A DNA stretch of 64,000 nt. Source: Gemmatimonadota bacterium (GTDB taxonomy: Bacteria; Latescibacterota; UBA2968; GCA-2709665). The stretch is taken from positions 1 to 64,000 of the forward strand of contig JAPPNU010000026.1 of assembly GCA_028873695.1 (NCBI GenBank), given 5' to 3'. Below are positions 43,501-54,110 of this stretch, piece by piece (position 1 is the stretch's first letter; every line of letters starts with the position of its first letter). The notes below the pieces were generated by a model, which was given only the letters and a program-made list of their open reading frames with translations, did not search any database and was not told the DNA's origin. The position numbers and the translations under genes were made by a program.

Positions 43501-44149
43501 ACCTCAATACTTCCTCGATCTGAACGGGTGTGAGACGATAATCCTTGCACATTTCGCTGAGAGTGTCTCCCGCAACAAATCTGTCGTAAACAACCTCGGT
43601 GGCTACCCCGATACCAGCGATGGAGGGGCGACCGAACGATACGTACGGGCTGATTAGTACCGTGCGTTTTTCCGCCCGCTTCGGATTTACTTCCGGGTCG
43701 ACGGTGAAGGGATGAAGACGCACGGGGCCGATCTCATCGCGGTCGATGCGTTGCAGGTAAACCTGGATAAGTTCGCCGACCTCTATCTGGCTACCCTGGT
43801 TGAGATTGAATAGCTGGCCGAGTTTCTCAACCAACAGGTACTTTCCATCGGTGAAGAATTCTTCGGTTGCCAGCGGGTACCCAACGTCGGGCCACTGATG
43901 TCGCAATTCGTCCATGGCAATTCGAATGCGCTGCATCGAAAGCCCGAATCTCCCCCGAAGCGCGGACAGAACATGGGCCTCAACAAGATTCAAAAAGGAA
44001 AGCTGAATCCGCTGTGCAGCGGGCGGTCTCAGCAGTCGGTTGCCCTTCAGCCAGACGCTGAGCGTCCCGGGGTGCATCCTGAGAAAACGCGCAGCCTCAG
44101 CCACCTGATAAGTGGCTAATGTCCTATATTTGGGATCAAGGTTGTTCAT
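43472..44149 (-). CDS. DUF433/HTH antitoxin partner
   Basis: This 225-residue protein has an N-terminal MerR-like helix-turn-helix (ATYQVAEAARFLRMHPGTLSVWLKG, split at the turn) for DNA binding and a C-terminal DUF433 (VapB45-like) domain, with SPYVSFGRPSIAGIGV, DRFVAGDTLSEMCKDYRLT and QIEEVLRYE. It would neutralise the PIN toxin and autorepress the pair. The start at 44149 is preferred; the frame is open to a TTG at 44176. TTGACA about 25 bases upstream could be a -35 element. The pair sits between a repeat-rich spacer and the protease gene. Confidence 0.82.
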   Translation of the reverse strand: MNNLDPKYRTLATYQVAEAARFLRMHPGTLSVWLKGNRLLRPPAAQRIQLSFLNLVEAHVLSALRGRFGLSMQRIRIAMDELRHQWPDVGYPLATEEFFTDGKYLLVEKLGQLFNLNQGSQIEVGELIQVYLQRIDRDEIGPVRLHPFTVDPEVNPKRAEKRTVLISPYVSFGRPSIAGIGVATEVVYDRFVAGDTLSEMCKDYRLTPVQIEEVLRYESAISRAA

Positions 44150-44247
44150 TTCAGAGAGCCCCGTGGGAGTTGTCAATCCGTCATTGCCGTTCTGCCGTCA
44201 GAGGCACTATGGATCTTCCTGCCATATAATCTGCCGCGATTGCCGTT

Positions 44248-45705
44248 CTACTCAGGAATCCTCATGGTCAAAAACAGATGGTACGTCCCCCGCCGGACGA
44301 AAAAGGCGGCGTTACGGCCCTTTTCGAGCGCGGCCAGAGACGCCTTGAATTCGGCTACGGATCCCATTTCCCGTTCGAAGCTCCCCTGCCGGACCTTGAA
44401 GATGATGTCGCCCCGTTGGAACCGCGCCCGTGCCGCACGGCTTCCCTGGACCACTTCCGTCACGAGAATGCCCTCCATTCCGGCTTCCAGGCTCCATCTT
44501 CCCTCGATTTCAGGGGTGATGTTGCTCACGCTCAGACCATGAAGCTCGGCCTGACCGGCCTGCGTCCTGGCGGAGGCAACGTCGCCGATCTGCGCGGGCT
44601 TTTCTCCCAGTTTGACCGGGAGGGTGATCGTCCTGTTTTTTCGTCTGATTTCCAATGCAACGGTTTCGCCCGGATGTTTTCGAGCAATCAGGCTCTGGAC
44701 CTGGTTGGGCTGATTGACCGGCCTCCTGTCGATGCTCAATATGATATCTTCATTCTTGAGACCGGCGGCATCGGCGGGCGTATCCGGGAACACGTTCGCG
44801 ATGAGTACGCCACGGGGGCCGTCCAGGCCGAACGCGTCTGCGAGCGACGCATCGACGCTTCTAAGGTTGATGCCCAGAAAGCCCCGGCGGACCCGGCCAT
44901 GGGTAATGATGTCGTCCATCACCTTCCTGGCCAGGTTGATCGGAATCGCGAATCCGTACCCGACAAAACCCCCGGTACCCGATGCGATGGCCGTGTTCAC
45001 GCCGATGACTTCCCCGTCGAGGTTGATCAGCGCGCCCCCCGAGTTACCGGGATTGATGGCTGCGTCGGTCTGGATGAAATCCTCAATGGCGAACCCCGAA
45101 CGGTCCGAAATGACGTTCAGGTTTCGGCCCAGGGCGCTGACGATGCCCGAGGTGACCGTGGACCGCAGGTCCAACGGTGCGCCGACCGCCATGACCCACT
45201 CACCGATCTGGACCCCGTCGGAGTCGCCCACCGGCGCAGACGCAAGGCCTTCGGCATCGACTTTGATGACCGCCACGTCCGTGAGCGAGTCGGTGCCGAC
45301 AAGACGCGCATCGAACTCCTGGTTGTCATTGAGGATCACCGTAATCTCGTCCGCGCTCCCCGCCACGTGATGGTTGGTCAGGATGTACCCGTCCGCGGTC
45401 ATGATGATTCCGGAGCCGAGTCCGGGACGTTCGCGTCTCTCGCGACGCGGCATCCGGAAGAAGCGACGGAAGTTTTCCGGTACTTCCCTGCTGAGTTCGC
45501 TGCTGCTGACCGTCTCTCTGGTACTGATGGTGACGACTGTCGGCGTCACCCGTTCGGCAATGCCGGTAAATGCCTTGTTGAGGTTCCGAAGCTGCTCCAT
45601 GGCCTGGTCTTCGGATGCGAATGCCGGCGTGGCGAACGCACCGGCGGCGATGAGCAGGCCCGTGAGCAGCGCGAACCGACGAAAGCGGACGGATTGAATC
45701 GACAT
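44248..45705 (-). CDS. Periplasmic serine protease of the DegP/HtrA (Do) family
   Basis: This 485-residue exported protease has a signal peptide at residues 1-30 (RFRRFALLTGLLIAAGAFATPAFA, split between basic and hydrophobic parts). The trypsin-like domain has the triad H113 (TNHHVAGSA), D143 (LTDVAVIKVD) and S222 (NPGNSGGALINLDGEVIG). Two PDZ domains follow: the first with GFLGINLRSVD and carboxylate loop region, the second at about 380-485. It degrades or refolds misfolded envelope proteins. AAAGGAAAGGGG precedes the start. It lies downstream of a sigma-54 activator gene, separated by repeat B. Confidence 0.94.
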   Translation of the reverse strand: MSIQSVRFRRFALLTGLLIAAGAFATPAFASEDQAMEQLRNLNKAFTGIAERVTPTVVTISTRETVSSSELSREVPENFRRFFRMPRRERRERPGLGSGIIMTADGYILTNHHVAGSADEITVILNDNQEFDARLVGTDSLTDVAVIKVDAEGLASAPVGDSDGVQIGEWVMAVGAPLDLRSTVTSGIVSALGRNLNVISDRSGFAIEDFIQTDAAINPGNSGGALINLDGEVIGVNTAIASGTGGFVGYGFAIPINLARKVMDDIITHGRVRRGFLGINLRSVDASLADAFGLDGPRGVLIANVFPDTPADAAGLKNEDIILSIDRRPVNQPNQVQSLIARKHPGETVALEIRRKNRTITLPVKLGEKPAQIGDVASARTQAGQAELHGLSVSNITPEIEGRWSLEAGMEGILVTEVVQGSRAARARFQRGDIIFKVRQGSFEREMGSVAEFKASLAALEKGRNAAFFVRRGTYHLFLTMRIPE

Positions 45706-46006
45706 CTGGAAGTGCCCCTTTCCTTTGGTTTCTGATTGACTCGACGTTTCGATGATGACATCCGGGTTTACGGGTGTTTAGACCTTGAAGCAGGGGCAAA
45801 GGTTCCGAAAATCGGGGAGCCGGTAGAGGTGAGAGGGTAGGCGGTAGAAGAGATCCTTGCCCGACGTCTAATTCCTCATTGCCTTCGGCACGAGAGGAAG
45901 CCTCACAGGGCAGGAAGTCTCTAACCTCTCCCGGCTTACGTCTCACCAAATGGTGGGGCGGGGTGTGGTCCTCTCCCCTCTCCCGTCTTGCGTCTACCCG
46001 CTCTTT
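45706..46006. repeat. Repeat B copy 4 with doubled right arm
   Basis: B copy 4 spans 45813-45947: left arm GGGGAGCCGGTAGAGGTGAG, core CCTTGCCCGACGTCTAATTC, TTGCCTTCGGCACGAGAG, CACAGGGCAGG and right arm TCTCCC. After a TGGTGGGGCGGGGTGTGGTC insert shared with copy 5 a second right arm follows (45970-46002). Apart from it the 301-bp spacer shows nothing recognisable. Confidence 0.85.
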
Positions 46007-47554
<1,548 letters not shown>

Positions 47555-47614
47555 CGCGTTTGGTTGGGTAAATCGGGTTCGTTTTTCAAAAACTCCGGTC
47601 TTTCACCGCTATCC

Positions 47615-47763
47615 GGAGCGAGGGCATCCTGCCCTCGAACTTAACGCCACCTACCATTTTCCACCTCAAGCGCCAATTGCTCTCCTGACATCCGAAACCA
47701 CATCCGGATTGCCTGACCAACGACCCCTCCCATTCCCTGTCGAGGGCAGGATGCCCTCGCTCC
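47615..47763. repeat. Repeat D as an exact inverted pair (149-bp unit)
   Basis: A 24-nt sequence (47615-47638, containing GAGCGAGGGCATCCTGCCCT) recurs as its exact reverse complement at 47740-47763. Each copy is itself palindromic (CGAGGGCA-TCC-TGCCCTCG). The 101 bp between have no ORF. The rest of the 307-bp spacer (47555-47614, 47764-47861) shows nothing recognisable. Confidence 0.9.
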
Positions 47764-47861
47764 TGGGAAAGGCATCGGGCTCAATGGGACCGGATGGGCA
47801 CAATTAGGGTCGCTGGAAAATGCACTCTGTTCCCGGGCAGCAGTGGTTTTTTGCAAAAGGT

Positions 47862-50800
47862 CTATTCCGCGGGCGCGGCGGATTCCCGGCCGCTGTCGAT
47901 CAGCGCCTTCAACAGTTCGATACGTTCTCCTGCCTGGAGGCCCAGGTCGCTGGCGGCCCCCTCCCGGCGCTGGATGGCTTTCAGTTCCCGGATCGCCTCC
48001 TGAAAGTTTCCCCTTGCTTCGTAACAGTCTGCCAGGCCGTAGTTTGCGTTCGCGCGCCACTGCGGTTCGCCCTGGAACTGATATTGGAGCTTCAGGTATT
48101 CCCGGATCGCGCTGTCGTAGTCCGCAAGGCCGAAGTAGCTCTTCGCAATGGTGTACTGAATGGCCGACCAGTCGTTGCCCTCCGTGGTTCTGAGCAATGG
48201 GGTCAACCTGGCGATCGCCAGCCGGTATTGTTTGTTGTCGAGAAGCATGGTGCCGACGTCGATACGGACGTCCGACGCCAGGGGGTGCCCGGGAAACTCC
48301 TGGACGAGCCGGCTGGCGTAGGCGATCGCCGTATCCAGCAGCTTCAGGCGCCTGTGCACCTTCATCAGCCTGGAAAGCACTTTCGGCGTTTCGTCCGGAG
48401 AGGGGCCGGCCTCGAGCACGTTCCGATAGGCCCTGGAAGCCCTTTCGTAATCGCCCGAATCGAACAGGATATCGGCCAACTCGAGGGCGGCGGCGGGCCA
48501 GTAGCGGCTGCCGGAACGGGCTTTCACAAAGGCGGCCAGCGCCTCCCGATAGGCGTCTTTCTGACCCTCCCGCTTCAGTGTCTTGACGCGATACCAGGCG
48601 GCCTCGGCCGCGGCCGCGGCCGCTCCGCCGGGATGGTTCTTGACGACGTCCTCGAATATCTGGCGGGCTTTCTTGAAATTCCCGGCCCCCAGATAATATC
48701 CGCCTTCTTCGATCCGGAAACGCGCGAGCCAGTCCCGGCTGTTCGGATAGGTCTTTTTGAATCCGCCCGATGCTTTTTTCGCCTCCTGCACGCGTTTGAG
48801 CCGGAACAGGCTCAGGACTTCACGCCCGGCAACGGACTCGTCCCGCGCGTCCGCCGGCACCTGCGCGAGGGCCGCGAGCGCGCCACGGTAGTCCTCGGTT
48901 TCAAACAGGAGGGCGGCGAGGATCTTGCCCGCTTCGGCGTTGAGCTGGCTCTCGGGATACTGTTTCGGGAACGCCTTGAAGGCAGTGACGGCTTCGGAAT
49001 TCCGCTCGAGTTTCGCCAGAAGCCGCGCCCTGGTATACGCGAAGCTGTCGGCGTACGCGGCATTCGGAAACGCGTCGAGCAGCGCCTTGCAGGTTTCAAT
49101 GGCTTGCGCCGCCTGCCCGTTTGCCTCGTAGGACCGTGCGAGCCGCCTGAGAACAGGTCCCTCCGGCCCGGCCGACAACAGTCCGGCGTCGACGTCGATG
49201 GCGCGCGGGTAGTCCCCGGCGCGGTAGTAACTCTCGGCCAGCAGGTCCCGCGCGGACCGCGCCAGTCCGGCCGGCGCCGCCCCCGCGAGAAGCTCGTTCA
49301 GGTCGTCCGCCGCGCTGCGCGGGAAGCCTCGTTCCAGGAGGATGCGGCCGAGTTGATACCTTGCATGACTTTCCAGGTCGCTTTCGGGAAACTCGAAGAG
49401 AAAATCCCGCAGCGTTTCTTCCGCCGGCACGTAGTCTTTCTTCAGGGCCAGGCAAAGGCCGATGCCGTAGGTGGCCCGTTCAGCGGCGGGGCTTTGCGGA
49501 TATGCGTTCCGGATGCCGCGGTAGGTCGTGAGAGCGGTGTCGATCCATGCGGGCTCGAACCCGCCCAGAGTTCGCATCGCGTCGGCCATGGCCAGTAAAG
49601 CCCGGTCGAGAAGGCCGGAATTGGGATAGGTCTCCGTGAATTCGCCGTATGCCGCCAAGTGCCGCCGTGCCCCCACCGAATCCGGCTCCTCCGCCAGCCG
49701 GGTCTCCGTTTCAATGCGTAACAGGGCGGCGTCGTCCGCGTATTCGCTCTCAGGATGTTCCGCTTCAACCGCATCAAGCGCCGCCTTGCCCTTTTGACGC
49801 CAGGCCGCCGCCGCATCCGGACGGCCTTCCAGTCCTGCTTTCCGCGCCATTCTCAGGGCGCTCATGCCAAGAAGCCAGGCGGCCTCCGCGGACAACGCCG
49901 GCGGCAGGTCCGCTGAGAGCGCCGCGGTGAGTATTTCGGCGGCGTCCTCGTATTGCCGCTGGCCGTGCAGGAACCTGCCCAGGACGAGTTGCGCCTGCGG
50001 ATCGTTGGCGATTGCGGGGAAACTTGAGAGCAGCGCGGCCAGTTCGGCCGGCGGAACGCTCCCGGAGTCGCGTCCGAATTCCCGAAGATACCGGATGCGG
50101 TCCTGGGCTTCCCCGGCCCGCCTGTGATATCTCTGCAGGTAGGTGCGGTATTCGCGAATGGCCGGGTCCGCCTGTCCGGTTCGATCCAGGATACGGGCGA
50201 TGCCGAACTGCGCCTCGCCGGCAACGGCGGCCGGAGCCGTTTCCGCCAGATCACGGTAGGTTTCCAGTGCGAGGTCGTGCCAGCCCAGGTCCTGTTCGTA
50301 CGTGTGCGCCATCCGCAGCCGGGCCGATGCTCCGGCGCCCGGGGCGTCCGTTTCTTCAATGTATGCCCGGTAGGCCCGCAATGCCCTGCGCGGGGCGCCT
50401 GCCGCGCGCCAGACGTCACCCATCTCTGCGTACGCCTGGATGCCGGCTTCCGATTCAGGATAGAGTTCCCGGAGCCGGCGGAACGCGTTCTGCGCCTCCC
50501 GGTGCTGTATCAGGCCGGCGTGGGCGCGCCCCAGGCCCAGCCAGGCGCGGTCCAGGTGGGGACTGCCGGCATAGACGTTGATGAACTCGGTGAACAGCGC
50601 GAGCGCTTCGGCCGTGCGTCCCAGTTCGCGCCACGCGTTGGCGAGGCCCAATACCGCCTGCTGGCGGCCGTCGCTTTGCGGGAGACTGCCCCTGGCGAGT
50701 CCGTAGATTTCGGCTGCCCGCGACCAGTTTCCCCTGCCTTCGTACCAGCCGGCCTGCGCCAGGTAGGACGCGCCCGCCGCGGAACTGCGCGGATAGGCCC

Positions 50801-51563
50801 TGCGCAGTCTGCCAAAGGCCGCCTCCGCCTCTTTCGCGTCCTTCATGCCCAGCGCGATTCTTCCGATTTCCAGCAGGGCGTCCGGGATCCGGTCGGAATC
50901 CGGCCCCGGCGCTGTGATTGTCCTGAACCGGTCCAGCGCTTCATCGGGTCGTCCGGCGTCCAGGAGGACGAGCCCCCAGTTGTAGTTGGCCTCCGCGGCG
51001 AGTCTGGATTGCGGGAAATTCGCGACGAGCGCGCCGAACGCCCTGCCGGCGGCGTCCGGGTCCTCTGCCTTGCCGAAATTCATACCCGCCGCGAGGAGGT
51101 TTCCGGCGGCCTGTTTCGCCGCGGGGAACCGGTCGTACGCTTCCTGGAAGGCTGCCCCCGCCATTGCGTATTCGGAGAGATGTTCGAGCGCCTCGGCCTT
51201 CCGCCGCATGACCGGGGCCGCTTCGAGGCGTTCGGGATAGCGAACGAGAAAATCGCCGTACGCTTCAACGGCTTCTCTGTATTGTTCGCCCAGAGAATGG
51301 GCTTCTCCCAATTGATAGAGCGCCGAGGGAAGCCGCGCGCTTGCGGGGTACCCTGCGATGAAGCGCCGGAACTCCTGCGCCGCATTGGCATAGTCCCGGT
51401 TGTCGAAAAGCCGTTGCGCAAGCTCGAAGCTTTCGTTCTCCCCTTCGGCGGCCTGTCCCCAAACGGGTGCGGAACACGCAAACAGGACACAGAGACCGAT
51501 GGCTGCGACCGGAAGCAATCCCGGCCCGGACGCGGGTGCGTTGAAAATGCGTGAAAGATGCAT
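47862..51563 (-). CDS. Large exported tetratricopeptide-repeat protein
   Basis: This 1233-residue protein has a probable signal peptide or lipoprotein-like leader (LLPVAAIGLCVLFACSAPVWGQ, residues 16-37 split; cleavage after GQA likely). Thereafter it is almost entirely TPR and YbgF/BamD-like helical repeats of 34-40 residues, with motifs such as YPxSxxxxxAxYxLGxxxxxxxxYxxA. No catalytic domain is seen. It likely forms a long superhelical scaffold in the periplasm; a role in outer-membrane assembly or polysaccharide export is only inferred from relatives. It is a single gene with its own promoter; no ribosome site is visible before the ATG. Confidence 0.85.
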   Translation of the reverse strand: MHLSRIFNAPASGPGLLPVAAIGLCVLFACSAPVWGQAAEGENESFELAQRLFDNRDYANAAQEFRRFIAGYPASARLPSALYQLGEAHSLGEQYREAVEAYGDFLVRYPERLEAAPVMRRKAEALEHLSEYAMAGAAFQEAYDRFPAAKQAAGNLLAAGMNFGKAEDPDAAGRAFGALVANFPQSRLAAEANYNWGLVLLDAGRPDEALDRFRTITAPGPDSDRIPDALLEIGRIALGMKDAKEAEAAFGRLRRAYPRSSAAGASYLAQAGWYEGRGNWSRAAEIYGLARGSLPQSDGRQQAVLGLANAWRELGRTAEALALFTEFINVYAGSPHLDRAWLGLGRAHAGLIQHREAQNAFRRLRELYPESEAGIQAYAEMGDVWRAAGAPRRALRAYRAYIEETDAPGAGASARLRMAHTYEQDLGWHDLALETYRDLAETAPAAVAGEAQFGIARILDRTGQADPAIREYRTYLQRYHRRAGEAQDRIRYLREFGRDSGSVPPAELAALLSSFPAIANDPQAQLVLGRFLHGQRQYEDAAEILTAALSADLPPALSAEAAWLLGMSALRMARKAGLEGRPDAAAAWRQKGKAALDAVEAEHPESEYADDAALLRIETETRLAEEPDSVGARRHLAAYGEFTETYPNSGLLDRALLAMADAMRTLGGFEPAWIDTALTTYRGIRNAYPQSPAAERATYGIGLCLALKKDYVPAEETLRDFLFEFPESDLESHARYQLGRILLERGFPRSAADDLNELLAGAAPAGLARSARDLLAESYYRAGDYPRAIDVDAGLLSAGPEGPVLRRLARSYEANGQAAQAIETCKALLDAFPNAAYADSFAYTRARLLAKLERNSEAVTAFKAFPKQYPESQLNAEAGKILAALLFETEDYRGALAALAQVPADARDESVAGREVLSLFRLKRVQEAKKASGGFKKTYPNSRDWLARFRIEEGGYYLGAGNFKKARQIFEDVVKNHPGGAAAAAAEAAWYRVKTLKREGQKDAYREALAAFVKARSGSRYWPAAALELADILFDSGDYERASRAYRNVLEAGPSPDETPKVLSRLMKVHRRLKLLDTAIAYASRLVQEFPGHPLASDVRIDVGTMLLDNKQYRLAIARLTPLLRTTEGNDWSAIQYTIAKSYFGLADYDSAIREYLKLQYQFQGEPQWRANANYGLADCYEARGNFQEAIRELKAIQRREGAASDLGLQAGERIELLKALIDSGRESAAPAE

Positions 51564-51584
51564 ATTTTATGGAGGTTATGAGAG

Positions 51585-51614
51585 TTTAAAGGGCCACGTG
51601 TACAACGTTGTCAA
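51585..51614 (-). promoter_or_regulatory. Candidate promoter of the large TPR gene
   Basis: On the minus strand TTGACA (51614-51609), an 18-bp spacer and TTTAAA (51590-51585) give a plausible sigma-70 promoter. The predicted start near 51578 leaves only about 15 nt before the ATG, with no Shine-Dalgarno, so translation would be near-leaderless or start further in. Confidence 0.5.
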
Positions 51615-51810
51615 TTTATCATATTTACGCGCGCGGGTCAACCCCCGACTTCGATTCCGCCGGTGTGCGGACCTCATACGGAGCACGCGTGGAACGGCTT
51701 CTGAGAGTCAGGAATTCCCGGTCCTCCACAACTGCAAGTTTGGCAGACGCATTGGCCCGCCGTGGCGGTTTGGCGTTTGACAGAAGCACGCCGCGCGTTA
51801 TCATGGACAA

Positions 51811-52135
51811 GGAAGAAGGAAAAAGGAAAAAGGAAGAAGCAAAGGAAACTTTGACGTCTGTCACGTCTGCAATAGTACTTTCGCATGACTCGAATGGAAG
51901 ATGACTGCCAAGGAGAACGGAAAACCGGTGGCGTGAGGTGTCGTCTCCCCTCTCCCGGCTTACGTCTCCCCGCTTCAGATGTTGCCGGGGTAAGGTCCCC
52001 TCGGAACGCCGTCGTTGTGTTTGTAGGGGCAACCCTTGTGGTTGCCCGCATTGTCGTTGTTTCCGGTTTTCTTTGCGCCTTCGTGTCTCCGTGTGAGGCC
52101 GGTTTATTGCCTTTCTCCCCCTTTCCCGGCTTACA
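51811..52135. repeat. Repeat island F/G-B(right arm)-C before ispE
   Basis: The 583-bp gap holds an F purine tract (51811-51845), G copy 3 (51846-51936), a B right arm alone (51937-51977) and C copy 3 (52010-52135, with the GGGCAACC/GGTTGCCC hairpin and TCGTGTCTCCGTGTGAGGCC). The C copy ends 12 bases before the ispE start. Positions 51615-51810 show nothing recognisable. Confidence 0.85.
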
Positions 52136-52146
52136 GGAATATTGAT

Positions 52147-53022
52147 TTGCTTCCTCTCATTGAAATCGCGCCCGCAAAGCTGAACCTGGGCCTGAAGATC
52201 CTTCGCCGCCGGCAGGACGGCTATCACGATATCGTCTCCGTTCTTCAGACGGTGGATCTGTGCGACCGGTTGGCGTTCACGTCCGCCGCGACCGGTGAGA
52301 CGCTGGTCCGATGCGATCATCCGGACGTCCCCGCCGGGCCGGAGAATCTCGTTTTCCGTGCCGTGGAGGTCCTCCGCCGCGAAACGGGCGTCAACCGGGG
52401 CGTGCGCGTGGACCTGGACAAACGCATCCCAACGGGCGCCGGTCTGGGCGGCGGGAGTTCCAACGCAGGCGCAACCCTGCGAGCGCTGGACCGGCTCTGG
52501 GGATTGCGGCTGGGTCCGGAACGTCTGTCCGGTCTCGGGGCGGAACTCGGGTCCGACGTGCCCTTCTTCCTGACGGGAGGTACGGCCGTCGCGACGGGGC
52601 GCGGAGAGCGGCTCCGACCCGTGGTCTGGGAGGACGAATTCTGGTACGTGTTGGTGTATCCGGGGTTTCCCGTATCCACCGCCCGGGCCTACCGGAACGT
52701 GAGAATTGGCTTGACAGAAACAGAGGCGTATGGTACATTTCTGGACTTTGCGGAAAAATCGGGCGGGATCTGCGCGGACCGGTTGTTCGACTGTCTGGAG
52801 AACGACTTTCTTCCCGTCGTGGAAGCCGCCGGCAAAGGCGTGACGCGGATCCTTGCAGCATTGGCTGGCGGGGGCGCGGTCGCCTGCTCGGTATCGGGCA
52901 GCGGTTCCACGCTCTTCGGGGTTTTTCGTGATGCCCGTCTGGCCTCGGCCGCGGTTGTCCGCGTGCAGGGTCGTGGGCGTCGGGTCTTTCTGTGTCGCTA
53001 CCGGCCGCGTTGCGGCTCTTGA
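52147..53022 (+). CDS. ispE: 4-diphosphocytidyl-2-C-methyl-D-erythritol kinase
   Basis: This 291-residue GHMP kinase of the MEP isoprenoid pathway phosphorylates the 2-hydroxyl of CDP-methylerythritol. IspE motifs: IAPAKLNLGLKILRRRQDGYH at the N-terminus (split by a turn), the ATP loop IPTGAGLGGGSSNAGATLRAL near residue 92 and GSGSTLFGVF near residue 255. The TTG at 52147, with AGGA 8 bases before it, is the probable start. An ATG further up (52036) is in frame but would translate repeat C into an aberrant 37-residue leader. tRNA-Gln begins directly after the stop. The neighbouring rplY and pth are common partners of ispE. Confidence 0.95.
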   Translation: MLPLIEIAPAKLNLGLKILRRRQDGYHDIVSVLQTVDLCDRLAFTSAATGETLVRCDHPDVPAGPENLVFRAVEVLRRETGVNRGVRVDLDKRIPTGAGLGGGSSNAGATLRALDRLWGLRLGPERLSGLGAELGSDVPFFLTGGTAVATGRGERLRPVVWEDEFWYVLVYPGFPVSTARAYRNVRIGLTETEAYGTFLDFAEKSGGICADRLFDCLENDFLPVVEAAGKGVTRILAALAGGGAVACSVSGSGSTLFGVFRDARLASAAVVRVQGRGRRVFLCRYRPRCGS

Positions 53023-53093
53023 TGCCGGGTCGTCTAAGGGTAAGACAGCGGCCTTTGGAGCCGTTTATCGGGGTTCGAATCCCTGCCCGGCAG
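53023..53093 (+). tRNA. tRNA-Gln (anticodon TTG)
   Basis: A 71-nt cloverleaf: acceptor TGCCGGG/CCCGGCA, D-arm with AAGGGTAAGAC, anticodon loop CTTTGGA giving TTG (glutamine), T-arm GGGGTTCGAATCCC, discriminator G. CCA is not encoded. It starts at the base after the ispE stop codon, so it is probably processed from the ispE-rplY transcript. Confidence 0.95.
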
Positions 53094-53131
53094 TATAAAT
53101 CAAAGAAACAGTTTATGTGGAGGTTCTGATC

Positions 53132-53815
53132 ATGGCTGACAATAACGGCGTGAGTTTACAGGCCGAAGTACGCACCGGAACCGGCAAGGGCGAGGCCAAG
53201 CGCATCCGGCGAACCGGGAGGATTCCGGCGGTCGTCTACGGCGACCGGAGCGCGTCCGTCGCCTGTTCGGTCGATGCGAGGGAGTTGGCAACGGTCCTGC
53301 ACGAGCATGGTCGGAATACGCTTCTGTCCCTGGTCGTGGACAACGGGGAAGGGCGGTCCGAGGACACCGCCATCGTCAAGGACCTCCAGCACCACCCCGT
53401 CGGCGGGCATCTCCTCCACGCGGATTTCTACCGGATTTCGCTCACCCGGACAATCGTCGTGGAGGTCCGCGTTGAATCCGTAGGCATACCTGCCGGCGTT
53501 CGCGCGGAGGGCGGTATCCTGGAGCAGTTGCTTCACGAGGTGGAGGTGTCGTGCCTCCCCGCCGACATTCCCGATAGCATCGGCTTCGACGTTACGAATC
53601 TGAATATCGGAGACTCGGTACACGTTTCCGATCTGAGTGTGACGGGCAACGTGGAGATCGTCACCGAGGGCGACCGGTCCCTGTTCGTGGTGGTGCCGCC
53701 GTCCGTATCGCAGGCCGAAGAGGAAGAGGAAGAGGTGCTCGAGGAAGAGGAAGAAATGCAGGAGCCCGAGGTCATCGAACGCGGCAAGCGGGACGAGGAG
53801 GAAGTGGAAGAGTAG
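53132..53815 (+). CDS. rplY: 50S ribosomal protein bL25, CTC form
   Basis: This 227-residue protein binds 5S rRNA. Residues 1-95 form the L25 domain (GTGKGEAKRIRRTGRIPAVVYG); the C-terminal TL5 extension continues to about 190 (VRAEGGILEQLLHEVEVSCLP; TEGDRSLFVVVPP) and a strongly acidic tail (runs of E) ends the protein. The CTC form is stress-related in other bacteria. GGAGG at 53119-53123 lies 8 bases before the ATG at 53132; GTG at 53117 overlaps that site and is unlikely. It lies between tRNA-Gln and pth. Confidence 0.95.
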   Translation: MADNNGVSLQAEVRTGTGKGEAKRIRRTGRIPAVVYGDRSASVACSVDARELATVLHEHGRNTLLSLVVDNGEGRSEDTAIVKDLQHHPVGGHLLHADFYRISLTRTIVVEVRVESVGIPAGVRAEGGILEQLLHEVEVSCLPADIPDSIGFDVTNLNIGDSVHVSDLSVTGNVEIVTEGDRSLFVVVPPSVSQAEEEEEEVLEEEEEMQEPEVIERGKRDEEEVEE

Positions 53816-53827
53816 TTGCGGGGAGAG

Positions 53828-54093
53828 GGTAGAAGGAAAAAGGAAGAAGGAAAAAGGAAGAAGGGAAGAAGGAAGAAAAGCGGTGAAACAGGAGAGGGGA
53901 GACGGTAGAAAACCGGGTAGAGGGGAGACGTTAGACGGTAGACGAAGGCCCTGCCGGGTATGTTATTCCTTCTTGCCTTCGGCACGAGAAGAGGCCTCAC
54001 AAGGCTGGAAATCTCTCCCGTCTCACGTCTTGCGTCTCACCAGGTGGTGGGCGGGGTGTGGTCCTCTAACGTCTCCCGTCTAACGTCTCACCG
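53828..54093. repeat. F purine tract and repeat B copy 5 in the rplY-pth spacer
   Basis: A long F tract (53828-53879, GGAAGAAGGAAAAAGG units) is followed by B copy 5 (53890-54093): doubled left arm, core with TTATTCCTTCTTGCCTTCGG, TCACAAGGCTGG, right arm, then a GCGGGGTGTGGTCCTCT insert and a second right arm. The pth Shine-Dalgarno GGAGG comes 6 bases after the end of the element. Confidence 0.88.
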
Positions 54094-54110
54094 ATTTTTG
54101 GAGGTTTTCC

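Noticed and set aside
44278..45735. Plus-strand open frame of 485 codons opposite the HtrA gene
   Set aside because: It is the exact antisense of a well-conserved protease with signal peptide and catalytic triad; no independent support.
47820..51554. Long plus-strand frames (592 and 476 codons) opposite the TPR gene
   Set aside because: They mirror the TPR periodicity of the minus-strand protein and lack their own start signals.
53828..53879. CRISPR-like appearance of repeated GGAAGAAGG tracts
   Set aside because: The units are 6-9 bp with no unique spacers between them and no cas genes nearby; this is a low-complexity purine tract.
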